A stretch of 64,000 nucleotides of DNA. Origin: Planctomycetaceae bacterium (GTDB lineage: Bacteria > Planctomycetota > Planctomycetia > Pirellulales > Pirellulaceae). The stretch lies in contig SXOA01000035.1 of assembly GCA_005778405.1 (NCBI GenBank), forward strand, positions 22,721-86,720, in the 5' to 3' direction. Below the pieces are notes generated by a model. That model saw only the letters and a program-made list of their open reading frames with translations. It ran no database searches and was not told where the DNA came from. Shown here in pieces: positions 63,267 through 64,000 of this stretch. Each line of letters starts with the position of its first letter. Within the stretch, counting starts at the first letter, position 1. The position numbers and the translations under genes are program-made.

Positions 63267-64000
63267 TTAATCTACAAACAAAAACCCGTTCCTTGTGAAT
63301 AGTGTTCGCACCAGTGCACTCCAGGCGGCAACTTCCCGCTGATCGGCGGGTACGCTGCTGGTGGAGAGCAGCTTTCCGTACTCCGCGAGAAACGCCTGGT
63401 CGGCGGCGAGGTCTGTCGCTGTCGGCTCGCGGGTCAAGATGATTTCATAGACGACTCGAATGCGGGCCGGTTCATCGGCTGCTGAAGCGAGGACCCGGCG
63501 AGCGAGACCTGTGGATTGGTCGTGGACGAACGGGTCGTTCATCAAGAACAGGGACTGCGTCGGGACCGTGGTATCTTGCCGACGCGGGGTGCTGGCGTTG
63601 GTATCGGCTCCATCGAATAGCGACAGATAGGGATGCCGCTTCAGCCGCTGGGTCATCAAGTAGATGCTCCGACGAGGTGAATCGTAGACGGCCGTGAATG
63701 GGTTGTGCTGCGTGAAGCCCCAGGTGGCCATCGCCGGAAACGGCTGTTCCTTTCCCACGCTCCGGTCAAGATTGCCGCCAAGGACCAGCAGCGAATCGCG
63801 AAGGGACTCCGCGTCGAGCCGCTGGCGAGGAAAGTGGGAGAGGAACTGGTTTGCAGGATCAGTCGTTGTTCGGCGCGGGTCTCCCGACCCCGCCGAAACG
63901 GCTGACCGCAGGTCTCCCAGGCTTCCCCGTACCGGGAGACTTTCGGTCGAGCTCCGGGCGGGGTCGGGAGACCCGCGCCCAACACCTACACCCTCACCCC
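63267..64000 (-). CDS. C-terminal part of a DUF1553 protein, 5' end beyond window
   Basis: The frame is open from the right edge to a stop at 63267 (244 codons). It reads DPANQFLSHFPRQRLDAESLRDSLL, NLDRSVGKEQPFPAMATWGFTQHNPF, VPTQSLFLMNDPFVHDQSTGLARRV and IILTREPTATDLAADQAFL, matching the C-terminus of DUF1553 planctomycete proteins. A GTG at 63758 could be mistaken for the start, but conserved sequence continues upstream of it. A 108-bp palindromic element is inserted in frame at 63872-63979, just before DPANQFL. Beyond it the sequence (GEGVGVG) no longer resembles the family, so the gene may be altered or broken. Confidence 0.75.
   Translation of the reverse strand, partial: GEGVGVGRGSPDPARSSTESLPVRGSLGDLRSAVSAGSGDPRRTTTDPANQFLSHFPRQRLDAESLRDSLLVLGGNLDRSVGKEQPFPAMATWGFTQHNPFTAVYDSPRRSIYLMTQRLKRHPYLSLFDGADTNASTPRRQDTTVPTQSLFLMNDPFVHDQSTGLARRVLASAADEPARIRVVYEIILTREPTATDLAADQAFLAEYGKLLSTSSVPADQREVAAWSALVRTLFTRNGFLFVD
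63872..63979. repeat. 108-bp palindromic element inside a DUF1553 reading frame
   Basis: GGCGCGGGTCTCCCGACC and on to 63894 is the perfect complement of 63957-63979; arms are 23 nt and the spacer is 62 bp with smaller internal repeats (GGTCTCCCA / GGGAGACT). The length is exactly 36 codons and the frame has no stop through it. Confidence 0.8.

Overview
The window comes from a high-GC member of the Planctomycetota (class Planctomycetia; I cannot fix the order or genus from sequence alone). The evidence is four PSD1/DUF1549/DUF1553 secreted cytochrome proteins, a DUF1501 protein, a giant secreted protein with a LEPR-XLL-like N-terminus, a YTV-type cell-wall repeat protein, many Tat or Sec signal peptides, small proteins typical of the phylum, and several families of intergenic palindromic repeats. 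There are no phage genes, transposases, CRISPR arrays, rRNAs or tRNAs that I can see.

Layout. 1-2639 (-): 5'-complete, 3'-truncated PSD1/DUF1549/LamG/DUF1553 protein. 2748-4082 (+): Tat-exported GFO/IDH/MocA oxidoreductase. 4090-6411 (-): RsbW-like kinase, STAS antagonist and a HEAT-repeat lipo/secreted protein. 6764-12440 (-): a six-gene signalling run in transcription order Ser/Thr kinase, membrane protein, ECF-type sigma factor, zinc-finger protein, polytopic membrane protein, zinc-ribbon membrane protein. 13028-19507 (+): giant LEPR-XLL adhesin-like protein with a 657-bp internal tandem duplication and C-terminal RTX-like repeats. 19642-25530: EboE-like TIM barrel (-), unknown secreted protein, Amt ammonium transporter with a sigma-54 promoter candidate, and a non-canonical NRAMP-related transporter (+). 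25567-29978 (-): trpD, a MoaD/ThiS-like protein plus BNR propeller pair, a membrane-anchored Hint-domain protein, a DUF1428 protein and an SRPBCC protein. 30168-40953 (+): a four-gene secreted island (DUF1501; Ig-like/DUF1549/DUF1553; PPC; cytochrome-WD40) whose last two proteins share an Ala/Lys-rich coiled coil. 41444-47824 (+): YTV protein, ilvN, ilvC, two small proteins, typA, and a membrane protein gene interrupted by an in-frame TGA. 47821-52891: zinc-ribbon protein (-), PL10-type pectate lyase (+), lutC-lutB and a Tat-exported amidohydrolase (-). 52967-57935 (+): PQQ-type propeller and a PSD1/DUF1549/F5-8C/DUF1553 protein. 58023-62892 (-): dgt, a soluble NtrB-like histidine kinase, pnp with an RGG-rich tail, rpsO. 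63267-64000 (-): C-terminal part of a fourth DUF1553 protein carrying an in-frame 108-bp palindromic element.

Functionally the region mixes housekeeping (ilvNC, trpD, typA, rpsO-pnp, dgt, lutBC, amt) with the large secreted polysaccharide- and redox-associated proteins characteristic of planctomycetes. The most novelty lies in the kinase/sigma/zinc-finger run, the secreted cytochrome island with matched coiled coils, the degenerate membrane-tethered Hint protein, the in-frame TGA gene and the palindrome inside a coding region. Several gene starts were moved inward from the longest possible reading frame because a signal peptide, family N-terminus or ribosome binding site favours the inner start.
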